A program made the translations under genes and the position numbers. The notes beneath the pieces were generated by a model. The model saw nothing but the letters and a program-made list of their open reading frames with translations, searched no databases and was not told the origin of the DNA. From assembly GCF_024834075.1 (NCBI RefSeq), contig NZ_JANUXR010000006.1:1-64000 (forward strand): a stretch of DNA of 64,000 bases, read 5' to 3'. Positions 42,525 to 51,791 of the stretch are shown here, in pieces (the stretch's first letter is position 1; each line of letters starts with the position of its first letter). Source of the stretch: Corynebacterium sp. HS2168-gen11. GTDB lineage: Bacteria > Actinomycetota > Actinomycetes > Mycobacteriales > Mycobacteriaceae.

Positions 42525-43943
42525 ATGAATAATAACGGTTTTGGTTTCTCATTCGGTTTTAATCCCGACGACGATGATAACGGTGATCTGCCAAATGACA
42601 TTGGCAAAATTCTTGGCCAATTCGGTTCTATGCTCTCCGACATCGGCAATACATTCGCTTCTCCCGCCGAAGGACAAGAGTATGTCAATTATCGTCTCGC
42701 AGAAAAAGCTGCCCTCCGCGCCTTGCAAAGCACTAAGGGCGATACGTCTGTTTCCGAATCAGATCATGCAGCCGTTACAGATGCAGTCCGTTTGGTTGAA
42801 TTATGGCTTGACGACGCCACTGATCTTCCGGCTTCCTTAAATACTGTCGTCACGTGGAATGCTGCAGACTGGGTCAAACAAACCTTACCTGCTTGGAAAC
42901 GTACGGTTGAACCTTTTGCAAAGCATATGCACTTTGCTCAATTAGGAGAAACCATCGACGGTGGTCATCCTGTTCCACCAGACGATATGATGGGCATGAT
43001 CAATCTGATTAATGCCAGCAATAATGCCTCTCACCTCGCCAAGAGCTTGGCGACTACTGCGCACGAAGTCTTAAGTGGCGCTGATTTTGGTCTCAACGTC
43101 GCCCCTGCTGGCGTGACTGCAATTCTGCCAGCGAATATTCACAATCTCAGTGAAGAAATTGGGGTTTCGGAACAAGATTTCTTAGTGTATCTCGCAGCTC
43201 GTGAAGCCGCTCGTCAGCGCCTCTACAAGAATATTCCTTGGTTAGGCGAGCTCATTGTGGCATCTGCCGAAGAATATTCTGTTGGCTTGAAAGTTGATAT
43301 TTCCCATATCGAACAAGCCATGGACGGTTTATCTGAATTTGCAGGTGACCCTGCCGCCATGAAACAAGCTATGGATGACATGCTGGAGCTGAATCTGCAT
43401 CCAAAGGTGAGTACCTTAAATACCAATGCAGAACAGCGTCTCGAAACATTAATGGCGCTCATCGAAGGTTGGGTTGAATTCGTCGTTGATGAAGCTATGG
43501 GACCACGTGTTCCAGCAACCGCAACACTCGCACGTGCCTGGGCGCGTCGTCGCGAAACTGGCGGATCCGCCAAGCAGCTGTTCTCCGAGGTGATTGGCAT
43601 TAAATTGCAAGAACCACGTGTGGAAGCAGCTCGCGAACTCTGGAGCCGCATTACCCAAGCAGTTGGTGTGCAACGTCGTGACCAGATTTGGTCACACCCA
43701 GATTTCATTCCACAAGCAGCACATCTCGACAATCCGGCTGATTTCATTGATTCCTTGCTGGATGAAGCAAGTATTCGTGATTTCGACCCAATCGCCGAAA
43801 TTGCCGCATTAGAGGAAGAATTGGCGAAGAAAGCAGCAGAGGCTGAATCCGCAAGCGCGGATTCAGCAAGCGATCCTGATGCTGATCCACAAGATGCTAC
43901 TGATGCATCTTCATCTGAGGACGATTCTCAGCCAAATACCTAA
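42525..43943 (+). CDS. Zincin-like putative metalloprotease (TIGR03624/COG5282)
   Basis: A 472-residue soluble protein with a Gly/Asp/Asn-rich start and a large helical domain. Segments such as FLVYLAAREAARQRLYKNIPWLGE (about 223), LIEGWVEFVVDEA (about 312) and FSEVIGIKLQEPR mark the actinobacterial family annotated as zinc-dependent or F420-associated hydrolase. No HExxH is present: the position usually searched for a zinc motif reads REAARQ. Its activity is therefore uncertain. The C terminus is an acidic disordered tail rich in Ala, Asp and Ser. Confidence 0.8.
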   Translation: MNNNGFGFSFGFNPDDDDNGDLPNDIGKILGQFGSMLSDIGNTFASPAEGQEYVNYRLAEKAALRALQSTKGDTSVSESDHAAVTDAVRLVELWLDDATDLPASLNTVVTWNAADWVKQTLPAWKRTVEPFAKHMHFAQLGETIDGGHPVPPDDMMGMINLINASNNASHLAKSLATTAHEVLSGADFGLNVAPAGVTAILPANIHNLSEEIGVSEQDFLVYLAAREAARQRLYKNIPWLGELIVASAEEYSVGLKVDISHIEQAMDGLSEFAGDPAAMKQAMDDMLELNLHPKVSTLNTNAEQRLETLMALIEGWVEFVVDEAMGPRVPATATLARAWARRRETGGSAKQLFSEVIGIKLQEPRVEAARELWSRITQAVGVQRRDQIWSHPDFIPQAAHLDNPADFIDSLLDEASIRDFDPIAEIAALEEELAKKAAEAESASADSASDPDADPQDATDASSSEDDSQPNT

Positions 43944-43954
43944 TTGAAACACAC

Positions 43955-44050
43955 AGGGATGCAGCCTGTTCGTGTGGTTTCGTGCTTGTCAACCGTTGCT
44001 GTTGGCAAGCAGCGTATTCCCGCACAAACGCTCTTGGCTGCATCCCTTTT
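43955..44050 (+). terminator. Large hairpin after the zincin-like gene
   Basis: AGGGATGCAGCC (43955-43966) pairs perfectly with GGCTGCATCCCT (44036-44047), followed by TTT. Inside, GCTTGTCAAC and GTTGGCAAGC form a second stem with one mismatch. The 70-base inner arm is large for a simple terminator. Confidence 0.6.
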
Positions 44051-44542
44051 CTCATCTCAAGTACGTGAGAGCTTCGCAGACACTTCACAGTACCCACGCG
44101 GTTACACCAGCTCATAGCATCTCATGCGCCCGTCCATCGAGAACACTCCACTTCCACAGGCCAGCTCATAGCACCCCATAACATCCGATTGCGCGCAATG
44201 GATCTGCAGCTACGGCAGCACCATCTCCTAGCACTTACCGCACAAAAACATGAACGACGCAGGGAACGCCGCAGGAACAGTTGTACTTCAGGAGCATTGG
44301 CATTCGCCGTTCCAGGCTCATCACTGCCCAGCAGCAACACTCCCCTGTCTGAAACGCATGCCAATCTCAGCCGCATGCACACATGCCATATTGCGACTGA
44401 CCTCGTAAAACCCTTACATGCCTACCAACGCACCCAAGCAAGATTCTCGCAATTCCGCCCATCCGGCGTTGCAGTTTGGGAATTATTCCAGCATCAAGCC
44501 TGTTGCAGTAACTAGTATTCGTAAAACTAGAAAGGAACGTTG
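44051..44542. other. Intergenic region before the Opu operon
   Basis: About 490 bases with no gene I can support; the frames on both strands lack ribosome sites. An imperfect repeat, CTAGTATTCGTAAAACTAG, lies 12 bp before the ribosome site of the next gene and may hold its promoter. Confidence 0.4.
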
Positions 44543-46039
44543 ATGAATTTTTATGCTCATCTCGTTGCCGAACACTTAATACTTGCACTGGGTTCCGCCG
44601 CAATCGCGACGGTTGCGGGCATCTTAGTTGGTATTTGGCTTTCGCACCGTCCAAAACTTGCACAAGGTGTCATCTCCTTGGTCAATATTGCCTATACCAT
44701 TCCATCAATCGCCTTACTTGGTGTTTTGATTACCCTCACTGGTATCGGTAATACCACCGCGGTGATCGCGCTGGTCGTCTATGGCTTAATGCCAATTGTT
44801 CGCACCACTTATACCAGTTTGCGAGAAATTAATCCTGCCTTGATCGAAGCTGCCGAAGGCATGGGTGCGACACCTTCCCAAGTTTTTAGAACGGTGGCAT
44901 TCCCACTGGCATTACCAGCGATTATTTCCTCTGCTCGATTGGTCGTCACGATGACCATCGCATTAACCGGTATTGCGTCGTTTGTGGGTGCTGGCGGTTT
45001 AGGTGTTGTCATTTACCGTGGCATTACCACTGGTAACCAGCAGTTAATTATTACTGGCTCCATTTTAGTAGCGCTGTTGGCAATTTTGGCTGACGCGGTT
45101 TTAGCGATCGTGCAACGTGGCTTGACGACCACCACGCAGCGTCGTCGTCGCACGTCAAAGATTCTGGCAGTAGTCGCAATTATTAGCCTCATCGCAACCG
45201 GCGCCAGCGCACTGCGAACGGAATCGACCAAGACCATTGAATTGGCCACCAAACCAATGACTGAAGGACTCATTCTTGGACAACTGGTCAAGCGCACCAT
45301 CGAATCGAATACTGGCTACACCGTAAATGTGACCGATGGCGTTGGCGGCGGTACCTCAAATATTCAAAAGGGCATGCAGGCTGGCGATTTCGATCTCTAT
45401 CCGGAATACACTGGTACCACCTGGCAGGTTGTATTAAAGCGTGAAGATGCCTATTCCGAAGATCGCTTCGATACCCTTAATACAGAGTTAGATGCAGCAT
45501 TCGGCCAAACCTATGGCCCAATGTTCGGCTTTAATAACACCTATGCACTGGGCGTTTCTCGCGAAACCGCAGAGCGCTATAACCTTCGCACCTTCAGTGA
45601 TTTGCAGAAGGTATCTTCCAAGCTTTCCTTTGGCGCTGAATATGACTTCTTCGAGCGTGAAGACGGCTACCGTGCCTTGACCGATTTCTACCACATGAAC
45701 TTCGCAAAGCGTGTGGATATGGATAACGGGTTGAAATATCAAGCACTGCTGGATAATCGCATCGATGTCATCACGGTCTTTACCACCGATGGCCAAACGA
45801 GTGATCCAAACTTGGTGGTTTTAAAAGACGATCTTGAATTCTATCCTTCCTACCGTGCTGGTTTGCTTGGCACCACCGAGTTTTGGATGACGCACCCAGA
45901 AGTTGCTGAAGCCTTAAAGAAACTCGAAGACGTTATCGACGAGCCAACCATGGCACGATTGAACTACGAGGTTGAGATCAACAAACGCACCGCCAGTGAT
46001 GTCGCTGCAGAATTTTACACTTCACTAGGAGCTCAGTAA
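44543..46039 (+). CDS. Glycine betaine/choline-type ABC transporter permease fused to substrate-binding domain
   Basis: A 498-residue fusion. Residues 1-215 are the permease (about five helices; EAA loop LIEAAEGMGATPSQVFRTV). After a basic bridge and a further helix (about 208-226), residues 230-498 form an OpuAC-type binding domain (LATKPMTEGLILGQLVKRTI, DLYPEYTGTTW). This domain would face outside, anchored to its own channel. AAAGGA is 6 bases before the ATG; an in-frame TTG is one codon earlier. The system imports a quaternary-amine osmolyte such as betaine, carnitine or choline; the exact substrate is not readable. The ATPase follows with a TAATG overlap. Confidence 0.9.
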   Translation: MNFYAHLVAEHLILALGSAAIATVAGILVGIWLSHRPKLAQGVISLVNIAYTIPSIALLGVLITLTGIGNTTAVIALVVYGLMPIVRTTYTSLREINPALIEAAEGMGATPSQVFRTVAFPLALPAIISSARLVVTMTIALTGIASFVGAGGLGVVIYRGITTGNQQLIITGSILVALLAILADAVLAIVQRGLTTTTQRRRRTSKILAVVAIISLIATGASALRTESTKTIELATKPMTEGLILGQLVKRTIESNTGYTVNVTDGVGGGTSNIQKGMQAGDFDLYPEYTGTTWQVVLKREDAYSEDRFDTLNTELDAAFGQTYGPMFGFNNTYALGVSRETAERYNLRTFSDLQKVSSKLSFGAEYDFFEREDGYRALTDFYHMNFAKRVDMDNGLKYQALLDNRIDVITVFTTDGQTSDPNLVVLKDDLEFYPSYRAGLLGTTEFWMTHPEVAEALKKLEDVIDEPTMARLNYEVEINKRTASDVAAEFYTSLGAQ

Positions 46040-46764
46040 TGACAACCATTCGTTTTGATCACGTTTCCCACGCCTACGGCGCGACGAAAATTGTCGAAGA
46101 TTTTTCTCTGATAATCAACTCCGGTGAGTTCATCAGCATCGTCGGCTCCTCCGGATCTGGCAAAACCACAATCATGAAAATGATCAACGGCCTGGTCATC
46201 CCTAATTCTGGCGACGTGCTGGTTGAGGGTGAATCCGTGCAATCGCAAGACGCCGTGAAGCTGCGTCGCAAAATTGGCTACAGCATTCAAGGAAACGTAT
46301 TATTCCCGCACCTCACGGTAGGTGAAAATATTTCCTATGTACTCGACCTCATGGAGTATTCAGCGGAGCAAAAAGCCACACGCATTCAAGAACTTCTCGA
46401 AACCTTCCAGTTATCAGCAGATATCGTGGACCGTTTCCCACATGAGATTTCTGGTGGACAAGCACAACGCGTTGGCATCGCCCGCGCCTATGCCTCCAAA
46501 CCAGGCTGCCTACTCATGGATGAGCCTTTTGGCGCAGTTGATGCAATTACGCGCTATCAGCTGCAAAAAGACTTAAAGAAATGGCAGCAACAACTCGGCC
46601 TGACCATTGTGTTTATCACCCATGATATTCGCGAAGCACTTTCGATGAGTTCGAAAGTATTAGTGCTTCACGACGGCAAAGTTCAACAGTTTGATACTCC
46701 CGAAAATATTCTCAACCACCCGGCACCAGGATTTGTCGAAGAACTCATTGCGATGAGTACTTAA
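46039..46764 (+). CDS. Glycine betaine/choline-type ABC transporter ATP-binding protein
   Basis: A 241-residue ABC ATPase of the OpuCA/ProV class without the C-terminal CBS domains that many members use for osmosensing. Walker A GSSGSGKTT (about 35), Q-loop SIQG (unusual for the normal Q-x-x-x-L-F-P), signature ISGGQAQRVGIARAY, Walker B LLMDEPFGAVD and switch His ITHDIREAL. It overlaps the stop of the permease/binding gene and converges on the YgjP-like gene 4 bases away. Confidence 0.9.
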   Translation: MTTIRFDHVSHAYGATKIVEDFSLIINSGEFISIVGSSGSGKTTIMKMINGLVIPNSGDVLVEGESVQSQDAVKLRRKIGYSIQGNVLFPHLTVGENISYVLDLMEYSAEQKATRIQELLETFQLSADIVDRFPHEISGGQAQRVGIARAYASKPGCLLMDEPFGAVDAITRYQLQKDLKKWQQQLGLTIVFITHDIREALSMSSKVLVLHDGKVQQFDTPENILNHPAPGFVEELIAMST

Positions 46765-46768
46765 TAGA

Positions 46769-47272
46769 TCAGTGGAATCTTCCCCACGCTTCTAAAAATC
46801 CTGCTGCACGTTGTGCATGAGCTGCGCGATTCGCATACTCCCAAAATTCTGCGGAATGTCCCGAATGAATGAACGTATGTACCAGCTCATGCACAATTAC
46901 TGCATCAAGGACATAATCGGGTACTTCCTGGAGCCGATCAGAAATCCTAATCTCCCCGGTTGCAGGTGTACAGGATCCCCAACGGGTGGTCTGATTATGC
47001 ACCCACCGAATCGTCGTCAAGCGTGCTTTTGACTCTAATACTTCCGCATTTAGCTGTGCTGCGCGCTCGGCTAAATCTGCATCACTGCGTCGAGTGGAAT
47101 CTTGCCGCTTGCGCAGTTTTGCCACCATATCAGCGGCGATCTCATGTTGCCGAGCACTCGAAAGATGCGCTGGCATTCGGATGATGATTGCGCCATTCTC
47201 CCACCGTGCCTGCACAGTTTTCTGTCGGCGGGCACTGGTAATAATGCGAACCTCAACGCCATCGATATTCAT
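46769..47272 (-). CDS. YgjP-like metallopeptidase-domain protein (DUF45)
   Basis: A 167-residue protein with the SprT/WSS1-like zinc motif HELVHTFIHSGHSAEFW (HExxH plus a third His, about residues 125-135), preceded by TTRWGSCTP, which is typical of the YgjP/DUF45 family. The role in bacteria is poorly known; related folds cleave DNA-protein crosslinks. It is divergent from the E1-like gene. Confidence 0.85.
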   Translation of the reverse strand: MNIDGVEVRIITSARRQKTVQARWENGAIIIRMPAHLSSARQHEIAADMVAKLRKRQDSTRRSDADLAERAAQLNAEVLESKARLTTIRWVHNQTTRWGSCTPATGEIRISDRLQEVPDYVLDAVIVHELVHTFIHSGHSAEFWEYANRAAHAQRAAGFLEAWGRFH

Positions 47273-47353
47273 ATCACCTCATCATAGGCGGTGTGGGGAA
47301 AAAATTTTGCAAGTTCACATGACACGCTTGGCCAGCTGTGTTGAAATATAACT

Positions 47354-48181
47354 ATGAACGGCGATCATACTCTCGTACGCTTGCGGCCGACGGCACAGCT
47401 TATCCCGCGCGGTGCAGATATGATCCAATGCGGTGTCAATGCCGCGACAGACGGTGTGTTCCCGATTGCGCCAGCCTTGCAAACCCGCGTGTGCGAAATC
47501 TTCAATACGCTGTCAGATTCGAGCACTGTAAGCAGCATTCATCAACAATTAGTCACCGCTGGGATGCCGATAGCCACCGCCCAACTGCTTCTCGACGATC
47601 TGCGCTACCACGGCGTGCTTATCCCCGCGCAGCGCCTTTCGGTTGTACTGCTCGGACGCGGTGTAGTAGTGAATCTTTTGGCACAAGCATTACGGTGTGC
47701 CGGACATCAGGTGCAACGATGCTCCACGCTTCATCAATTCTCAGCGCTCTTCGATACACTCGATGCGCAAACTGTGCTGATACCAGTTGGAAGGATCAAT
47801 TATTCGCCGCACGCGTTGCAACAATGCTACCAACATCCATGTGTTATCCCCGTATCCCGATTCCAAACATCTGCCATAGTAGGGCCCGTGCGTTGGGAGC
47901 ATCAAGGGTCATGCCTGCAATGCAGCCATCTGCACCATACCGATGAAGATCCCTACTGGCGACAAGCTGCATACGCACTAGCCGACGATTACAGTCCAAA
48001 CCCAGTACTCGACTATGCGATTGCCAGTACCCTGCTCCGATTCTTCAGCACAGCAGAACTAGGTCCTGCCTTAATAGGACGCACAATAGAATTTTCACCA
48101 TTCTATGGCTACGAACACGAACAAATAGTCCAGCAACACTCCTTGTGCTATTTCTGCTGGAGTAACCAGAACGTAACCTAA
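47354..48181 (+). CDS. E1/ThiF-like cyclodehydratase-type protein with zinc-knuckle cysteines
   Basis: A 275-residue protein. Residues about 1-90 resemble a winged-helix leader-binding region. LSVVLLGRGVVVNLLAQAL (about 97) looks like the start of the E1/ThiF nucleotide-binding fold. Two CxxC pairs, CLQC (about 190) and CYFC (about 265), could hold a structural zinc as in E1 and azoline-forming cyclodehydratases. Homologues, such as the protein next to uvrD2 in mycobacteria, are annotated as bacteriocin-biosynthesis-like. No YcaO partner, precursor peptide or transporter is nearby, so peptide modification is unproven. An ATP-binding Asp or Arg constellation is not clear. Confidence 0.6.
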   Translation: MNGDHTLVRLRPTAQLIPRGADMIQCGVNAATDGVFPIAPALQTRVCEIFNTLSDSSTVSSIHQQLVTAGMPIATAQLLLDDLRYHGVLIPAQRLSVVLLGRGVVVNLLAQALRCAGHQVQRCSTLHQFSALFDTLDAQTVLIPVGRINYSPHALQQCYQHPCVIPVSRFQTSAIVGPVRWEHQGSCLQCSHLHHTDEDPYWRQAAYALADDYSPNPVLDYAIASTLLRFFSTAELGPALIGRTIEFSPFYGYEHEQIVQQHSLCYFCWSNQNVT

Positions 48182-48262
48182 AACTCAGCGGCGAAAAAGT
48201 ACAAGGAAAGTGGTGGCACAATCACCAGCACTTGTATTCGTACCACCACGAGCCACCTGGTC

Positions 48263-50347
48263 TCAACTATCCGATCCGGCCTCATTTACTGACGTAGTTG
48301 CTGCAATAACTGCTAACAGTTCAGCACCAAAGCGTTCCACTTTGACCGGACCAATCCCAGAGATAGTCAACAATCCCGCTTCATCTGTTGGCAGCTGTTC
48401 TGCGATCGCTAATAAGGTAGCGTCGGTGAAAATAATATAAGCCGGTACTTTCTGTTCCTGTGCAGTAGCACTGCGCCATTGACGCAACGCTTCATAGACA
48501 TCCATACGTGCAGGTGATGGACAATCATCACAGCGCTTCACCACACGTTGCGCAGGAGTCGTCAGCATTTGCCCGCATGCTTGGCAGACGTGCGCATGCA
48601 CGACTTTCGCAGGTATCTCGCGCGTTGGCGGATCCGCCACAATTGTGTCTAAAAAGCGCGTGCGCTTGCGACTTTTGCGTCCACCTTCTTGACGCGCAAA
48701 CGCCCACGAATGGAATAAGTACTCTCGCGCACGCGTCACACCAACATAAAACAGGCGACGTTCTTCCTCAATGGCAGCATCTCCTGCTTTAATCGCATGA
48801 CTAATTGGCAACGATCCTTCAGTTAAGCCCACTAAAAATACTGCATCCCATTCCAAACCTTTTGCCGCATGCAATGAGGCAAGCGTGACACCATTCATCA
48901 CAGGTGGATGTTTTGCTTCGGCACGCTGCTGCAATTGGAGCAATAATCCAGGCAGAGTCAGATCTGGAATGGTATGGCCTAATTGTTCCGTTAATGACAC
49001 TAACGCTTGAAACGATTGCCAACGCTCGCGTGCCTGAGTACCAGTTGGTTCTTCTGGACCAAACCCAAGTGGCGCGAGTGCAGCGCGCACCAAGCGATGA
49101 ATCTCTGGCCCAACTGCTTCTGGTGGCAGGTCATCGCGCTGAGCAAGGTTGCGTAACGCAGTCATGGCCTGCTGGATTTCCCTGCGTTGGAAAAATTCCT
49201 CGCCGCCGCGCACCTGGTAGATAATGCCTGCCGATTCCAAGGCTTGCTCGAATACCGCCGACTGAGCATTGATACGGTACAAAATCGCGATTTCACTGGC
49301 AGGCACCCCATCGCGCAACAGCTGCTGAATGCGACGCGCCACACCGCGAGCTTCGGCAGATTCATCATCATAGGCAGTAAAGACCGGCTTCGGTCCAGAT
49401 TTACGCATGCCTTGCAGTCGCAAACGCGTTTTGGCCATGCGCCCAGTTGCCTGATCGATCACAGTATTGGCCAGCTCTGTGACCTCCGGGGTGGAACGGT
49501 AATCACGTTGCAGCTTGACGACGGTGGCGTGCGGATAGGTGCGCTCGAAATTAAGCAGGTAGTCAGGAGTTGCACCGGTGAACGAATAAATGGTCTGGTT
49601 GGCATCTCCCACAACGGTCAGATCATCGCGATCACCAAGCCATGCCTCTAATACGCGCTGTTGCAGTGGAGTCACGTCCTGATACTCATCAACGACAAAG
49701 GTACGATATTGTTCTCGAAATTCCTCTGCGATTGCTGGTGAGCGCGTCAATGCCCCTGCAACGTGAATAAGTAAGTCATCATAATCCAGCAGCATGCCTT
49801 CAGGGGTAGTTTTGAGCTGTTCATAGCGTTGAAAGACCTTCGCAATGGTATCCGGATCATCCGGCAGGCTACGATGACTTGCTTTTTCCGCATATGTTTC
49901 AGGAAGCACAAGCGAAGACTTGGCCCATTCAATTTCACTGAGTAAATCGCGTAGGTGTTCCGGTGTGGTACGAATCCCCACTTCGTGTGCGGCTTGGCGA
50001 ATCAGCGGAAATTTTTTATCCACTAATCGCCACGGAAGATTATTGCCTGCAATTTTAGGCCAAAAATAGCTTAACTGCTTAAAAGCAGCAGCGTGGAATG
50101 TTCGCGCCTGTACCCCACCAATACCCATCTGCCGAATACGCTGAACCATCTCAGCAGCAGCCCGTTTGGTAAATGTTACGGCCATGACTCGCTGTGGGCT
50201 GGTGAACCCCTGATCAATCAGATAGGCCAAACGATAGGTGATGGTACGTGTTTTACCAGTACCTGCACCAGCTAAGATCGCAACTGGCCCGCGTGGCGCG
50301 GTTGCAGCCAGACGCTGATCGTCATCTAGGTGGCTGAGATCAATCAT
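48263..50347 (-). CDS. uvrD2: ATP-dependent DNA helicase UvrD2
   Basis: A 694-residue superfamily 1 helicase. Walker A ILAGAGTGKTRTI (about 29), VVDEYQDVTPLQQ (motif II), GDANQTIYSF (III), QRDYRST (IV), LHAAKGLEWDAVFLVG (V) and LFYVGVTRARE (VI) are intact. CQACGQ and CDDC (about 590-615) form the tetracysteine zinc motif, and an HRDC domain follows (about 618-690). This layout is that of mycobacterial UvrD2, whose tetracysteine couples ATPase to unwinding. The ATG with AAGGA 10 bases upstream is chosen; the frame is open 3 codons further. A CCACAAGCT/AGCTTGTGG inverted repeat lies upstream at 50420-50475. Confidence 0.93.
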   Translation of the reverse strand: MIDLSHLDDDQRLAATAPRGPVAILAGAGTGKTRTITYRLAYLIDQGFTSPQRVMAVTFTKRAAAEMVQRIRQMGIGGVQARTFHAAAFKQLSYFWPKIAGNNLPWRLVDKKFPLIRQAAHEVGIRTTPEHLRDLLSEIEWAKSSLVLPETYAEKASHRSLPDDPDTIAKVFQRYEQLKTTPEGMLLDYDDLLIHVAGALTRSPAIAEEFREQYRTFVVDEYQDVTPLQQRVLEAWLGDRDDLTVVGDANQTIYSFTGATPDYLLNFERTYPHATVVKLQRDYRSTPEVTELANTVIDQATGRMAKTRLRLQGMRKSGPKPVFTAYDDESAEARGVARRIQQLLRDGVPASEIAILYRINAQSAVFEQALESAGIIYQVRGGEEFFQRREIQQAMTALRNLAQRDDLPPEAVGPEIHRLVRAALAPLGFGPEEPTGTQARERWQSFQALVSLTEQLGHTIPDLTLPGLLLQLQQRAEAKHPPVMNGVTLASLHAAKGLEWDAVFLVGLTEGSLPISHAIKAGDAAIEEERRLFYVGVTRAREYLFHSWAFARQEGGRKSRKRTRFLDTIVADPPTREIPAKVVHAHVCQACGQMLTTPAQRVVKRCDDCPSPARMDVYEALRQWRSATAQEQKVPAYIIFTDATLLAIAEQLPTDEAGLLTISGIGPVKVERFGAELLAVIAATTSVNEAGSDS

Positions 50348-50644
50348 GGTTCCCATATCCTTCTCGTCTATCTCAAAGTTATGAGCCTACGCCAACTATG
50401 TTCCATGCGCTCGTCAATGCCACAAGCTGCAAGAATTGACAATATCGTGGCATCAGATACACGAGGAGCTTGTGGTATATGCGAATGCTGACCTCACAGA
50501 ACACGATTAATACGCATGCTGAATCAGCAGGATCAATGCCAGAGCGTTACTTCAGTGTGCATGCACGTATTCATTGGCACTGATCATCATGCGTATTCTC
50601 ACTCGGTGAATATCAACTGCTCGTTGCTCACCGATACCAGCCAT

Positions 50645-51724
50645 TTAGGCTTGCTCTTTGTATTCCTCGCTAAACACGCGACGCACATAGAGCAAACGAT
50701 CTCCAGGTTCAACGGTTTCAGCTTCTAAAGAATCAATACGGAACAGTTCTCCAGAACGCACAACGCCGAGAACAATATCGGCCAAGTGACGTGGGTTGGC
50801 ACCAACTTCATCTTCAGCAACTGGGCGTTCGGCAACCGAGAAACCTTCGTCTGGAGAAAGCAGATCTTCCATCATCTCCACCACTGATGGTGTTACTGTT
50901 GCCAGACCTAACATGCGACCGGCTGTTTCGGAGGAAATCACCACGGAATCGGCACCAGATTGCTCTAAGAGGTGCTGGTTTTCACTTTCGCGCACACTGG
51001 CAACGATCCAAGCAGAAGGTGCTAATTCACGAACTGACAAGGTCACAAGCACAGCTGTATCGTCAATCGAAGGAGCGACGACAATAGCTTTCGCTTTGGA
51101 AACACCTGCTAGTTTCAGCACATCAGAACGAGTTGCGGAACCGATCACCGTTACCAAACCTTGTGATTCTGCAACATCTAAAGCCGAGCGATCGGTGTCA
51201 ATAACCACAATTTCTTTCGGCGAGACACCGTCGGCAAGCAATGCCGCCACGGCAGAGCGCCCCTTGGTGCCGTAACCAATCACAATGGTATGGTTCCGCA
51301 ATTTTTTCCTCCAACGTTGAATTTGCCATGCTTTACGTGATTCTTCTGTCAGCACCGATAAGGTGGTACCGACCAGCAAAATCACGAATGCTATGCGCAG
51401 CGGGGTCACAATGAAAATATTGACCAGGCGGGCGAACTGAGTCACCGGAGTGATATCGCCATAACCTGTGGTAGACAACGAAACTGCCGAATAATACAAA
51501 GCATCGATGAAGGTCAAAGGCTCGGAGTACCCGCCTTTGTCTAAATACGCCAACAGCGTCACGCCCAGCAGCAGCAGTAATGCTATGGCGAAGCGCCGCG
51601 CAATCAAACGAACTGGACTCGCCTGTTCGCTTGTCGGCATTCGGATCACATTTAACAAAATATGATCCGGAATGTCGATATGCGGTGCATCGTTACGGAA
51701 CCGATCCGGTAATCGCTGTAGCAT
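50645..51724 (-). CDS. cglK: Potassium channel with RCK (TrkA-N) domain, CglK-like
   Basis: A 359-residue two-helix K+ channel. Helix 1 is about residues 43-62, the pore carries the selectivity filter TTGYGD (about 92) and helix 2 is about 108-128. A cytoplasmic RCK domain with a Rossmann fold follows (VIGYGTKGRSAVAALL, VIDTDRSAL). CglK of C. glutamicum, of the same design, supports K+ uptake and pH homeostasis. The gene lies next to uvrD2 and adnB, as does Rv3200c in M. tuberculosis. Confidence 0.9.
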   Translation of the reverse strand: MLQRLPDRFRNDAPHIDIPDHILLNVIRMPTSEQASPVRLIARRFAIALLLLLGVTLLAYLDKGGYSEPLTFIDALYYSAVSLSTTGYGDITPVTQFARLVNIFIVTPLRIAFVILLVGTTLSVLTEESRKAWQIQRWRKKLRNHTIVIGYGTKGRSAVAALLADGVSPKEIVVIDTDRSALDVAESQGLVTVIGSATRSDVLKLAGVSKAKAIVVAPSIDDTAVLVTLSVRELAPSAWIVASVRESENQHLLEQSGADSVVISSETAGRMLGLATVTPSVVEMMEDLLSPDEGFSVAERPVAEDEVGANPRHLADIVLGVVRSGELFRIDSLEAETVEPGDRLLYVRRVFSEEYKEQA

Positions 51725-51791
51725 GAAGATCCTTCAACCCGAAAATATGTATTCTTACGATAGTCTAACCTAGGCGTATGAGTCTGGCTCT

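Noticed and set aside
47354..48181. A bacteriocin (azoline peptide) gene cluster
   Set aside because: Only the E1-like gene is present; no YcaO gene, precursor peptide, dehydrogenase or dedicated transporter lies within reach.
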